Shown here one piece after another: positions 1 to 11,849 of a stretch of DNA of 64,000 nt (position 1 is the first letter of the stretch; every line of letters starts with the position of its first letter). The position numbers were made by a program, and so were the translations under genes. The DNA comes from Physcomitrium patens (taxonomy: Eukaryota > Streptophyta > Bryopsida > Funariales > Funariaceae): positions 14,970,237 to 15,034,236 of the forward strand of contig NC_037271.1 in assembly GCF_000002425.4 (NCBI RefSeq). Reading direction: 5' to 3'. The notes under the pieces were generated by a model that saw nothing but the letters and a program-made list of their open reading frames with translations, ran no database searches and had not been told where the DNA came from.

Positions 1-94
1 TAAAATTCGTTCCTAGAAGAAGAGATAATATCATGAACATATATATTTACTCCAATAATTATTTATATAATTAAGTAGAAGTAGGTAAATATAG

Positions 95-607
95 ATTAAT
101 TTTATAAAGTCTTTTAGGAAAGCTTTCTAGAAGGTTCATAAACAAGATTTTTACTTTAGACGTATTTATAGGATAGAAACTTGACCTACAAGTTAACCAC
201 GTGTTGATAGCTTGTGTGACAAGTTAATCACGTGTTGTTACCTTATAGGACAAGTTAACTCCATTTAGTAGCTTGTGGAACAAGCTAACTATGTGGCGCA
301 CACATAGATAACTTGTCTTGTAAATTAAGACATGTGGCTAGCAAAGTCAACACATTTTGGAGGTCTTATAGGACATCGCTACGTAGCTTCTAATTAAGAA
401 TATATAGAGAGGCAAGAGTGAAGCCTTCTTCATTCTTGTCAATGTCGTTTAGTCCTTAGTCTTGTTTCAAGTCTTTCTAGTGTTCTTATTTTTGGCAATA
501 GCTATTCTAATTAATATTAAATTATCTTTTGAGTGACTTTTTAGTTCTCTTTAGTGACACAAGAGTGTATTGAGGATTCTCTTTCTTCGAGATTCATGTC
601 CCTGACA
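95..607 (+). mobile_element. Decayed solo-LTR-like block
   Basis: The block resembles, in order of parts, the LTRs of the chromovirus at 12936-18825. It has a TTC-nn-GAA-nn-TTC heat-shock-type motif at 125-137, a TATA-like run near 399-406, then a short stretch similar to the LTR sequence just past its TATA box. It ends near 607 in a TGTCCCTGACA-like terminus close to the chromovirus LTR end. No coding sequence or second LTR is nearby, so a solo LTR of a related family is the simplest reading. The left boundary is a guess, and no target duplication was found. Confidence 0.35.
188..310. repeat. 31-bp tandem repeat with G-box motifs
   Basis: Three and a half diverged copies of a 30-31 bp unit start at 188, 219, 250 and 280, each opening with ACAAGTTAAC or a close variant. 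The first two copies carry a CACGTG G-box (198-203 and 229-234), spaced exactly one unit apart. The third and fourth copies have lost it. The array lies inside the LTR-like block, upstream of its TATA-like run. Confidence 0.6.
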
Positions 608-1064
608 CATTAAGATCTAATCTTATGAAAAGATCATCTAATCACATATTTTATAATATATGCCTATATTCTTTTTTAAATTAATATTAATAAAATATAA
701 GTAAATAAAAATATATTAGATAGATAATATTCTCTTTAAAAATATAAAAATAGAGCTTCTTAATTAAATATTAGATTTATTAAAAATTTATAGATTTGTG
801 ACTTGTTTATAGAAGTTTCTTTTAGAAGTGTATTATCTTAAAGAAATTGCTATTAAAGCAACATATAATATTGACATTTGGCTTGTAAGTCTTTTAATCC
901 TTCAAAAAATACTTTTATGAGTTTTTAATTAGTTAATATATATATAGAAGCATTATTGAGATAATTCTTTGTTGTGTTAGCAAATTTTTTGTGTTTTATT
1001 CTTAATTCAAAACCCTCAACTTCTTTATATTTTATAATACTGACTATAATTTATTTTTATCTTG

Positions 1065-1111
<47 letters not shown>

Positions 1112-1780
1112 ATTAATAATAATAATGTAATAGATTTTTTAGTTATATCTAATGTTTGTGTAATTTTAATCTAAGAGGTATTTTCTACTTATAAGCCTAC
1201 TTTAAAAGGCTATAGTTTAAAATTCTTACTAAGGTTCTTTACTTAGAAAAGAAAAGCCTTCTTTCAAAACCTTTGGCCTTTGGATATAGAATAAAGTGAG
1301 AAAAAAATATTAAATAGACCAAATTATTATTTTATCATAATTCTAAATATATTGATTTATATCTTCATTCTAATCATTATAATATATAAAATATAATATC
1401 TTATTTTTTCATAGATAATTTAAGCATATATTGATATTATTTTTATTTTAAATCACATCTTTAGTAAATATATAATTTTTAAAGATAATGTTATACATGT
1501 TGTGTAGAAAAGAGTGCATTCTACCTCATTTTTTTAAGTATAAAGTTACTTCAAGAAAGCTTCTTAATTTCAACTAATCTAATGATTTAAAAGTTGCAAC
1601 CTTTCATCTTGTCCTTAAGTGTAAAGTGTCTCTAACATTCCCTATTTTTGTAATAAGAAAATTAACATGAAATTATAATTATTTTTTGTGCCATGACCTT
1701 TCTAAGTGGGTTTCAATGGAGAAAGACTGCCTCTCACCTGATTTCAACTTGAGGTTGAAGTCAAAATTAACTTAAATAAC
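608..1780. other. AT-rich spacer with (TA)n microsatellite
   Basis: This stretch is very AT-rich and holds a pure TA dinucleotide run at about 1068-1107. The only open frame (974-1174) is the microsatellite read through and has no ATG start. I see no gene in it. Confidence 0.7.
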
Positions 1781-1784
1781 TACT

Positions 1785-3223
1785 TATTTGAAGAGGAGAC
1801 CGTCAGAAACCACGTGGCACGAATCCGAAATGCAGTCACGTGCAGCAATGAAGCTGACGTGGAAGGAGCGTGCCAAAAGCAACGTGGCTGGAGGTGTGAA
1901 GACTGGACCAGGCGGAACCCGCGTGAACCCTACATCATGATGATGATGATGCATGAAGAAGACGAAGACGAAGACCAGGCGAGTGGGGAGGGGAGCGGGG
2001 GTTGGGGGGTGCCCGGGTATACCCCTGCGCTCTCCCCTCGTCCTGGCGTCATTCTGCGTGTTGCTGCTGCTGGTTCGCTCGCTCACTCGGTCTGTCTGTC
2101 CCTTCCCTCCGTGTTCTCTTCCTCTCCTCTCCTCCCCTCTGTCACCCTCCAGGTCTCCCTCCAGGTCTCTTCCCTTCCTCGTATCGCCTCCCCGCTGTGA
2201 TTTCCTCCCTCCCCTCCTCAACCCTCTCTTTTTTTTTTACTTGTTTTGTTTTGTTTTGTTTTGGGTATCCTTGTGGGGTTTGGGTGTTTATTAGTAGCAC
2301 TGGTCTATCATACCCTATGAGCTCTTTTTTCTTTCCTTGCACGCGTCGTGTATGCGTCTTCTTACGTGTTCAGCCACTCCATGTCTGTTTCAAGGGTACC
2401 TGGTTAAAGCCCTGTAGTATCAGCTTTTGATTGTGAGATTGCGGACTTGTAATGTGTTTCGGCGTCTGAGTTATACGTGTTTTCCGCTTCAAACGTTTCT
2501 ATCCAGGGATCTAAGCCGTCTAGCTTCTTCGTGGTGGGGGTTCTAGAAAGCGCATCGTGTCGCTTGGCTTGCCGTTGTCTTCTTGTTCTTAATCTGTTCA
2601 ATCAGTTGTGGCACTAGTGAGACTGCCTCGTTAGTGTTGTTCTTGTGGATTTATGTTATGGACGCGGTGCTGATGATTTCTTTTGTTGTTCGCAGCACAT
2701 CTTTTGCGGAGTTACGCAACGTTGTCTTCTTCGACGTATCAAAACCAGCTATATTCCGCTCTTATAAAATACGATCCCTTTTACCTTGCTGCTCTTTCGA
2801 CTTCCCAGAACCCTAATTTGGAGGATTGTCAGCCATCACGTAAGAAGTTTCATTCACAAATACTTCCGCCTTCATTTTTTACCTAGGTTCTTTGGATCTT
2901 ATTGTGAATATCAAAATATGGAACTTTGGATACCTTGTCGTAGCAGACAGAAGAAACATATAATCTCTCCTGCCATATTGCATCTGAATTATGTAGTTAG
3001 GAGATGAGGAAAAGTGTATTATATACTTTTAATCCATGAATGCATTGCATTAGGAAAAACCATAAGCAGATCGCATTTCCAAGGGTTTCAAGTGTAACTC
3101 TTGCTTTACAATTCAGACTTAGCACCGACAATCGCTTGTCGAATTGTCTCCAGAAACTTCTGGTCAAGTCCGGTAATAATCAATCTAAAGTGTGGGAAAT
3201 ATCATTCTGTTCAGGACAAAACA
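1785..3223 (+). promoter_or_regulatory. GC-rich promoter/5' leader region of the SRP receptor gene
   Basis: Base composition switches sharply from AT-rich to GC-rich near 1800. Many overlapping open frames appear on both strands here, as expected from composition alone. Pyrimidine-rich runs fill 2090-2240, and an AACCCTAA telo-box-like motif lies at 2810-2817. No frame in it resembles a known protein. It most likely holds the promoter and a long 5' leader, perhaps with a leader intron. The transcription start cannot be placed from sequence alone. Confidence 0.45.
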
Positions 3224-5179
3224 ATGTTGGAGCAATTTCTCATTTTTACTCGGGGCGGTTTGGTGCTGTGGTCTTGCCTGGAAGTCGGGAAGGCTCTGAA
3301 AGGTTCACCAGTTGATGCCCTCATCAAGACATGTCTTTTGGAAGAAAGAGCGGGTGACTCTTCATTTCAATATGACGCGGCGGGGGCCGGATATACGTTA
3401 AAATGGCGATTCCACAATGAACTTGGTTTGGTCTTCGTGGCTGTGTACCAAAGAATGTTACATCTTCTATACGTGGATGAGCTTCTGGAAAAAGTCATGC
3501 GAGAGTTTTCTATATTGTTTGTTCCAACTCGCACAGTTTATCATGATTTCGATGACACTTATCGGCAGCTATTGAAAGCAGCTGAAGCAAATTCTCACTT
3601 CAAGCGTGTTGGGCAACACCGGCACATAGATAATCCAAGGAAAGGTTCTGAGTCGCAAGCACGAAATGCGCAGACTGGGAGGAAAAGTGATAAGTCAGCT
3701 GGGAAGAGTTCAGGGTCAAATGACGATGGGGCCGACGAAGACGGTGAAGCGGATGGTAGCAAGTTTGGCCCTGTGGGTTACAGCAATGGTACAGGCAATG
3801 GGCATGCCAATGGGAACAAAGCCAACGGACTTGGTAGTACAAAGAGTGGTAGGAGCAGTGCAAGTGGAAGCAGTAGTGATGAGGATAGTGTCGCGCACAA
3901 GACATCTAGCGAGAATGCGTTTGACGTAAGTAAGTTAGCTAAGCTTAGGAACAACAAGTCAAAGAAAGCCACATCTGGCATGGAAGGTCCGAAGGGTACT
4001 TCTAAGGATGATGCCGTGTCTAAGAAGCCGCAGAAGAAGAATAGGGTTTGGGGTGATGCTCCCCCTCCGTCGAAGCTAGATTTTACGGATCCCGTATCTG
4101 TTGATCAGGGCGATGATGGCGTTGATATTGCTGTTGTGGAGAAAGGATTGAGTTTGATGGACAAAGACGATGACGACGAGAGTTTTCGAGTTGAAGACAT
4201 GATGGTGGAGGTTGAGAAAGAGAACGGAGGCAAGAAAGCAGCTTCTAAAAAGGGTTGGTTAACTTCTCTGGTTCAAAGTGTCGCAGGGAAACCAGCTCTT
4301 GAGTATGCGGATCTGGAGCCGGCTCTCAAAATTTTCAAAGAACGGTTGATGACAAAGAATGTGGCTGCAGATATTGCTGAGAAACTGTGCGATTCGGTTG
4401 CTGCAAGTCTTGTTGGGAAGAAACAGGGCTCTTTTACGCGTATTACTACCACCGTTCAAGCAGCTATGGAGGAATCTCTGGTCAGAATTCTAACACCAAA
4501 GCGTTCTGTCGATATCCTGCGTGATGTCCACCAGGCTAAGGAGGTTGGTCGACCCTACACCATTGTCTTTGTGGGTGTCAATGGAGTAGGCAAGTCCACC
4601 AATCTGGCCAAGGTGGCATACTGGCTGCAACAACATGACATCAAGGTGATGATGGCTGCTTGTGATACTTTTCGTTCGGGTGCTGTCGAGCAGCTTCGCA
4701 CCCATGCTCGCAGACTTCAGATTCCTATATTTGAGAGGGGTTATGAGAAAGATCCTGCTGTAGTCGCTAGGGATGCCATATATGAAGCGAAACGCACAAA
4801 GCAGGATGTTGTCCTTGTCGACACTGCTGGACGTATGCAGGATAACGAACCTCTTATGAGGGCTCTATCAAAGCTTATCAACATGAATGACCCTGACTTG
4901 GTGCTGTTTGTTGGAGAAGCTCTGGTTGGCAATGACGGTGTTCACCAGCTCACCCAATTCAATCAGAAACTAGCCGATCTTTCATCTACTTCCTCCCAGA
5001 CGCAGAGCATTGACGGGATTTTACTCACCAAATTTGATACAATTGATGACAAGGTTGGAGCAGCGCTGTCCATGGTTTACACCTCAGGTGCGCCTGTTAT
5101 GTTTGTAGGCTGTGGTCAGAATTACACCGACTTGAAGAAGCTCAACATCAAGTCTGTCATGAAATCCCTCCTGACCTAA
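3224..5179 (+). CDS. SRPRA: Signal recognition particle receptor subunit alpha (SR-alpha)
   Basis: This 651-residue protein is the GTPase that docks ribosome-SRP complexes at the endoplasmic reticulum with SR-beta. The start is the ATG giving MLEQFLIFTRGG, the conserved N-terminus of eukaryotic SR-alpha; the frame is open upstream to 3101 only through non-ATG codons. Residues 1 to about 130 form the SRX longin-like domain that binds SR-beta. A charged, Ser/Gly/Lys-rich linker follows to about residue 340, then the N and G domains. GTPase motifs are intact: GVNGVGKS (451-458), DTAGR (533-537), TKFD (602-605) and GCGQNYTDL (from 629). The whole coding region is one exon. Length fits plant homologues. 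Identification is secure. Confidence 0.97.
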   Translation: MLEQFLIFTRGGLVLWSCLEVGKALKGSPVDALIKTCLLEERAGDSSFQYDAAGAGYTLKWRFHNELGLVFVAVYQRMLHLLYVDELLEKVMREFSILFVPTRTVYHDFDDTYRQLLKAAEANSHFKRVGQHRHIDNPRKGSESQARNAQTGRKSDKSAGKSSGSNDDGADEDGEADGSKFGPVGYSNGTGNGHANGNKANGLGSTKSGRSSASGSSSDEDSVAHKTSSENAFDVSKLAKLRNNKSKKATSGMEGPKGTSKDDAVSKKPQKKNRVWGDAPPPSKLDFTDPVSVDQGDDGVDIAVVEKGLSLMDKDDDDESFRVEDMMVEVEKENGGKKAASKKGWLTSLVQSVAGKPALEYADLEPALKIFKERLMTKNVAADIAEKLCDSVAASLVGKKQGSFTRITTTVQAAMEESLVRILTPKRSVDILRDVHQAKEVGRPYTIVFVGVNGVGKSTNLAKVAYWLQQHDIKVMMAACDTFRSGAVEQLRTHARRLQIPIFERGYEKDPAVVARDAIYEAKRTKQDVVLVDTAGRMQDNEPLMRALSKLINMNDPDLVLFVGEALVGNDGVHQLTQFNQKLADLSSTSSQTQSIDGILLTKFDTIDDKVGAALSMVYTSGAPVMFVGCGQNYTDLKKLNIKSVMKSLLT

Positions 5180-7090
5180 ACGTGTTGTTGATCCACATCT
5201 CTAGCACTGTGATGTTCATCCACTGCCATTTTCCTGTCAAGCTTCTCTGAAGTATGTGTGGTAGGGACGACTGTAGACTTAAATCGTCTATGAGGTAGTA
5301 TTCGTGATTTTGTGATGGGTCACGTCTGCCACGTGTGGGTTTATCAATACATAGTGAATATACTGTGCCCCGTCATTCTGTGTAATGACTAACCGTTTAT
5401 GTATAATACATCATGAATACCCTCCCTTGTCCTACATTATCCTGAAATTATTGCTGGTTGGAAAGGGCAAAAGAATAATTTGTGTGATTTTATGTCTTTA
5501 ATGAAGTATGGAAGTATGTTTTTAACTAATTTTACTCGTCATTTAATTGTGTAGCTAATAACAATAGTAATAATGATTTGTTTTTTGTTTTTTGGGTCTA
5601 TGTATATAACTAACTTAAAAGTTCATGGGAATTTCTTTGGCAAATCCTTAACGTCCGTCAGCCTACGAACACACCTTTTTTAGTCATTAGACAAATATTG
5701 TAAATGGAGAGGATGTTACTCTCATTTTCTTTATTTTATTTGATTTATATATTTGTTGTGCACATCAGGTTTTTGTACTTTTAGAATTTTTAATTATTCT
5801 AATAATGTAACCATTTCTAACCAATGGTCTAAAGCCAAATTCATCTCGACATCATATTACACAACATTGATTTTGATTGCAGGTACCATTTATTTTGTAC
5901 GTTCCTGAGATTGAAAATTAGTTATTTTTCAACAATCAAGTATGTTTATGTCAGTAAAATTTGCACTACCTTAGATGAATTTGACAATGAAACTAAATCT
6001 TCTGCAACCAATTAGAGCAGCTCTAAACCGTATTCCATCATTACATGCAATTTCGAGGTTATTTAATGTGTAGACCTGAAGTACATAAACTTTGCTAAAT
6101 AACATAACATATTCTATTGCTATTTTATTGAACACAGTCATTTCTAGCATTATTTCAATTCCCCATTAACATATTTGATTTTCATATAGGTGTAAAGATG
6201 ATAAAAATGTTGAATGCTAAACCACTACTTCAGAAGTGCACTTGGGAGCATCAATTGTTTTGTATAATTTTAGTTTTTTTCCTACAAATCATCGAGAATA
6301 ATCTTTGCAATATTGTTGGCTGTATTGTTCCATAAATGTGGCACTCTGTACATCACCATGTTGAAAATTCTGATCATTAAATAACTTGTTTTAAACATTA
6401 CGATTTCCAAGAATGTAAATAAATTTTTATAAAATACTAAGCAAAGAGTAAAACATAATTTGGAATTTTCCTTGGAAAATGTGAGTGTTTTGTTGCCACA
6501 TGAAACCTGATTGACTTTCTACTTGATGGAAGTTATAACAGTTTCATTTATTTACTTATTTTTTCATGATTAATAATTAATATGATGATATTGAGATTTG
6601 TATACTTTTTATACTTTTTCTTTTCTTTTTCTTCTATATAGTGGGTAGTAATACCACAACAGTCATTTCTAAGCGTCACATTAATTGATTTTTTTAAAAT
6701 AATTTAATTTTAGGTTTTTATTTATTTATTATTTTTCTTTTGGTCCTAATGCTTATGCAGTCCTCATGAATTCTTAATTTATTCATCACTACATGTTTTT
6801 TTAGTTCTTATATACTTATGACATCTCTGTATGTGCACCCAGTAGGCCTGTGCTGATAGAAATATCACTTTACATTTTATTTTATTTTATTTTAAATAAT
6901 GGTTTCTGTTTAATAACACAAGACCATTGAAGGAACAAATTGAGTTGGAAACATTGTTTCTTTTGATAAAATCTACACAGGAGATATAAGCGACACTTGA
7001 CCATATGAAGAAATTATGCTAAGAACAATCTTATAGATAACATTGAGAGAGAAATAGGAATGACTTAATTTCCAACAACATTACTACCAC
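5180..7090. other. 3' flank of SRPRA and AT-rich spacer
   Basis: The first 250 bases probably contain the SRPRA 3' untranslated region. The rest is AT-rich spacer without a supported open frame, RNA gene or repeat array. A short TTTTA-type simple repeat lies near 6870-6895. Confidence 0.6.
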
Positions 7091-8046
7091 CACTCAAGTA
7101 GAACAATATAGACTGATGAAGGCGAAGCAGCAACAGCAACAGCAACAGAGGAGAGAGCTACTTCCTTACTGACTGACTTACTTACTACATGCGTCACCGC
7201 CATCGCCAAATCAAGGAGGAAGGAGCCCTGCCTGCCTGCCTGACTCTGTGCGGCGCCTTCCTTCCTTGCTTGCTTGCTTCCCTTCTTATTCTTCTTCTTC
7301 ATGAAGTTGCCTGTGCGAGCTACCACCGCCCCCCCAGTCCTCTCTTCCTTCCTCGGTACTGTTCGCCGCGACTGGTATGTCGTGATGGTAGTTCGTGAAT
7401 GAATCTCTGTAGCATTTGTCATTGATGTGCTTTTCACTTGGGATTCATGGTTTGTTTGTCGTTAGGAAGTACTGTTGTGCTGGAAGTCGATCGAGTGGAT
7501 CGCTAGTGTCACATTTGGTGTAGAATGTTTGTGGAGACTGAGGGTCGGTGGGTTTGAAATATTATTTGGAGGTTGTCATGGTGGAAATTTTCGGAGAGGG
7601 GAGTTCTAAATTGGCTTGGATGCAAGGGATGACATCTGTGATTTTCCGGACAGACAGATTTCGTTATTATTTAGCAGTGGTGGATGCTCGAATTCGCCAA
7701 GGTAGAGTCAATCCACAAGGAAGAGTTTTTGTTAAGCACGATTGCGCAATTGAATCTCATCAGCGCGGTGTAACTTTCAGGAAGAGAATAAATGAAACAA
7801 TTGTGATATGGTGCAGAAGGTTTTAGGTTTTTGACATTGACAGGAAATACGTGTGGGATTTTTGCAGTAGCCACAGTTTGGGTTTTTCGCTGATTGGGCC
7901 TGTGTTTGTAGCGGCTATATACTCCCACTAAGCATGAAGCAATTCAACATGCTTGATATCGTCCCCTCCAAGTTGGGAATTGTGTAGAATGTTTTCAGTT
8001 TTATTTCATTTTTGAAGGGATTCTTCAGGAAGCAAGGATTTGGAGA
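7091..8046 (+). promoter_or_regulatory. Promoter/5' leader region of ALG6
   Basis: A CAG-rich run near 7130-7150 and stacked CTGC, CTTC and CTTGC short repeats at 7226-7300 mark a compositional island typical of leaders in this window. The open frames inside it lack recognisable protein features. It lies directly upstream of the ALG6 start and probably contains its transcription start and 5' untranslated region. Confidence 0.4.
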
Positions 8047-10369
8047 ATGGCGGAGGAGGATGAAACGACCGTGAGGCATGCATACAAGGAATCTCCTTCC
8101 TGGAGCTGGCCTGCGACCACATCAATGCAGAGGAAGTTCTCGTTTGGAGCGATATGTGGATTTGCCTTGCTCCTGAGAATGATGCTGTCGCTGCAGCCTT
8201 ATTCAGGCATGTAATTTGATTTTCGTGAGGTTCTTCTAGTGGCTATTATGGTCCGTGTGTAAGTTAAGTTGTTAGTCTTATGGATTTTAGGGTTTAGAGG
8301 ACTGTGTCGTCTAACAGCAAGTATTGAGATAAAAGCTTCATTGTTGGTTGACTATTATGACTATTACCTTGTGAAAGTGCGTGCTCGTGTATGGATGGGA
8401 AATAAGTTTGATCGGTGGATATGTCAAAGATCTTATAATATTGCAGATACGAATGACGTTTGAAACTATTTTCTTCGATTGCCGCTAGGAACACAGTTCA
8501 TTGCAAGGACTTCCAAGAGCTATTTCATTTTTAGAGTCGAATTGATCAATGGCAATTTGCATCTAACTTTGCATAGCGTGTACTGTAGAGTTTGATCGTT
8601 CTGCACCAAGTTTGATTATTAGTTAATAACGTTGCAGGTGCTGGGGTAGCTCCAAAATATGGCGACTATGAAGCGCAACGGCATTGGATGGAGATCACTG
8701 TCCATACTCCTGTGAAGGAGTGGTACGTGAACACAACAAACAATGATCTCCGTTACTGGGGACTTGATTATCCGCCCTTGACGGCGTACCAAAGTTGGAT
8801 ACACGGACGTATCATACACGCTCTCGAACCCGCAGCAGTGGCTCTCAACACCTCTAGAGGACATGAAGATGCCAGAAGGTATTTCCTTTGAGTTCATGTT
8901 AACTTCTTGGTTTTTGGTTTTCATTTTAGTGGATGTTATCTCAATATCGAAAAACTACATCCAAATGTCTATCGTAAGAATGTTTTTGTAGAGAAGTGTT
9001 TGTCTTCAGGCTAAGAAGAGTGCTCGCTCTATCACAAAAATTGCCCCTTCAGTGTGATATGAATTATCCCTTTGCAAATAGCAGATTTTTGCGTTATATT
9101 AGCTTTGTTAGGGGCGTAAACTTTGTCTATTGTTCATTCCTTTAGCATGGAGTAAATGATTATCTTAAAACAATTTTAAGAATGGAAAGAGACACAATAT
9201 ATTCAGTTCAACCCAATAATAGCAGGAAAGTAGGAGTGGAACAGGTTTTTAAAAGTGGATGAAATTGGGAATATTGGCTGGAGGGGTGCAGCAAATTCTT
9301 GATGCGATGGACGGTTTTGTCATCAGACATCCTTGTGTTCTTTCCTGCAGCCTTGGCGTTCGTTTCTCTCTATTATAAGCTTGCGATATTTGAAGAACAG
9401 GCCTGGGCATTGAGCATGATACTTCTTCAACCAGCCCTGATTCTAATTGATCATGGACATTTTCAAGTTCGAAATTGCCCTTACTTTCTCTTCTGAATCT
9501 TTTTTCGAATTTGTCAGTCTCAGTTCCTCCCTTCAGTTCGACACGATTTGTAATATAGGTATAAACGGACAGCAATTGCGAAAAAGGACTTAACTTTATC
9601 GCCTGCTTTGGAGACTCTTATTAAGCTTTATACTGATAAGAAGCTACTTATTGTGTGTTTCAGTTCAACTGCATCAGCTTGGGCTTAGCAGCTGGAGCCG
9701 CCGCTGCTGTTGTCTCAAGACACGAGCTTGTAGCATGTGTGCTGTACTCCTTATCGCTTAATCACAAACAGGTGCGCTTTACTTTCCTGGTTTTCTGGCA
9801 AGTATGAAACTCGAACATTGATCAATATACATTACATGTGACATTTGGGGCTTTGCAGAGCTAACTTTCTCGTTTGAACCTAAGAAGAGGTTTCAAACAA
9901 TGTGCAGGAAGTGAATATCACGCAAGGAATCTGCAGTGAATGAAATCGAAATTCTGTAGAACTTGCCACTCGACACACTTTCTACTTCTATTTTGTTTTC
10001 CACTTGCGTATCCCAAAATTCATATAGAGAAGTTCTTTCATTGAACACGCGAAGGCAAGTTCTTGTTCTCACCTCGATGCGTTTGTTTCTGCTGGTGATG
10101 GAATGCAGATGAGTGCATATTATGCACCGGCATTCTTCGCTCATCTTCTCGGACGTTGCATCCAACGCCGATCTCCAGTTTTTGGTGTCGTGAAACTAGG
10201 AATTATGGTCTTGACTACATTTACGATATGCTGGTGGCCTTTTCTGTCATCCAGACATTCTGCTTTGCAGGTAGTATTTTGTATTTGATTCCTTCGCATT
10301 ACATTTTCCAGCTAAACTCGATTCAGCATGTGTAGCATCATTGTACATAATTCTGACGTGCATAACTAT

Positions 10370-10400
<31 letters not shown>

Positions 10401-11849
10401 CCAAGTGATCTTTACTGTTGCATTAACTAATCGCTGAAAGTTTTTGTATCTACACCTGGTTAGAGGACTGATGATGCCGTAGGAATGGAAGAACTTGTGA
10501 TTCTGCTGTGCCGAGTTCGTGCTTATGCTATGATCCAGCATGATTCAGAATAAGGCTCATGCCTGAATCGTCGTTCAATTCTTGAAATTTTACCATCTCA
10601 AGTGAAACTTCATCTCCTGTATTAACGTGAAGAAGTCCATTCCCTTAATTCTCTACAGGTTCTCAACCGGCTGGCTCCCTTTGAACGTGGGCTCTACGAG
10701 GACTACGTTGCGAACTTTTGGTGTGGGACTTCTATGCTAATCAAGTGGAAGCAGTTGTTCTCTGTTCCAGTGCTTGCACGGTTGGCTTTGGGCGCCACTA
10801 TCACTGCAGCTTTGCCATCTATGGTGCAGCAGATTCGTGCCCCAAGTGCTCGAGGCTTTCTTTTGGCTATGCTCAATAGTTCTTTTGCGTTCTACTTCTT
10901 TTCTTTTCAAGGTACTTCCTTAACATCACTTTTCGCATATGGATGAAGCACATTGCTAATGTGCTTAGTTAGTTTCATATTCTTTAGTTCTAATTCTAAA
11001 TGACGAGAATAACATCATAAGTGAAAATTGAATCCGTTCCAAATTAATGTAGCTAGAGGTAGGGAACCTAACCTTTTCATGATTATAAGAATATTGTTGC
11101 AATATTCTAGGCCATTTCTGTTGCGATTCGATGTAAAGATTATCTACGGAGATGGTAAGGCGCGACATTGAACACAAGTGACTAATCATTATTACGTGGA
11201 GTGAATTGATTTTATCATAGTACTTAGGCGCACAATGCTTCAGCACACAAATGACATCCTCTTTAGGAACTCTGTGCTTTGCGAGGATGTTCGATTCAAC
11301 AAATTTTTTATCTTGTTCGTGCTTGACAGTGAATGATTTTTCTTCTGCCTGGAAAGCTGCGGATCTAATTATTGAGCTTGTCGTTGTATTGCAGTGCATG
11401 AGAAGTCCGTGTTGCTACCGCTCCTTCCAGCTACTCTGTTAGCACTAGAAGAACCTGGGTTGTTGCAGTGGCTAGTGCCTTACGCTGTCGTTTCCATGCT
11501 CCCTCTCCTTCGACGCGATGACCTTGTATTGCCCTACTTTGCACTCCTAGCTCTCTTCTTTCTCTTACTGAAGTGCCCAAGACATTTCGAATATAAAATC
11601 GCTGAAGACAAACTAATTAAGATTTTCAGGGCACCCATTTTGAGAAATTGTTCTTTAGCAGGAGCTGCTATTCTTCATCTGTTGTATTTCTACGTGCAGC
11701 CACCCCCAAGATACTCATTCCTGTTTGAGGCCTTTATTACTTCATACTGTTTTGCACATTTTCTAGTATTATTTATTTACGCAAATTGTAAACAATGGTA
11801 TGTGCCTGGTGATGGCCAGTGGGTATCATCCTCGAAGAAAATTAATTGA
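8047..11849 (+). CDS. ALG6: ALG6: dolichyl-P-Glc:Man9GlcNAc2-PP-dolichol alpha-1,3-glucosyltransferase
   Basis: ALG6 adds the first glucose to the lipid-linked N-glycan precursor in the endoplasmic reticulum membrane. Seven exons join in phase to 517 residues: 8047-8206, 8638-8878, 9292-9466, 9664-9771, 10109-10270, 10659-10911 and 11395-11849. The first luminal loop carries the family signature GDYEAQRHWMEIT and WGLDYPPLTAYQSWIHG. SRGHE and MRWTVLSSD follow, then many hydrophobic segments with HGHFQFN and LNHKQMSAYYAPAFF. The polypeptide ends shortly after a YANCKQW stretch, as in plant homologues. Intron 1 has a GC donor (CAG|GCATGT): only this joins the exons as PYSGAG in frame, while the nearby GT donor breaks the frame. 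All other introns are GT-AG. The start is the first ATG of the frame and gives a normal-length N-terminus. Confidence 0.94.
8207..8637 (+). other. GC-AG intron 1 of ALG6
   Basis: The donor reads CAG|GCATGT and the acceptor GTTGCAG|GTGC. Splicing here restores the conserved SGAG peptide across the junction. The GT dinucleotide four bases downstream (8211) would put the next exon out of frame. Confidence 0.8.

Noticed and set aside
974..1174. 66-codon open frame containing a run of Tyr-Ile repeats
   Set aside because: It begins at GTG and the repeated part is the (TA)n microsatellite.
1784..2430. Several long open frames on both strands in the GC-rich block before SRPRA
   Set aside because: They overlap one another in several frames, start mostly at non-ATG codons, have low-complexity Ser/Pro/Leu/Arg composition and match no family. 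They fit a GC-rich leader.
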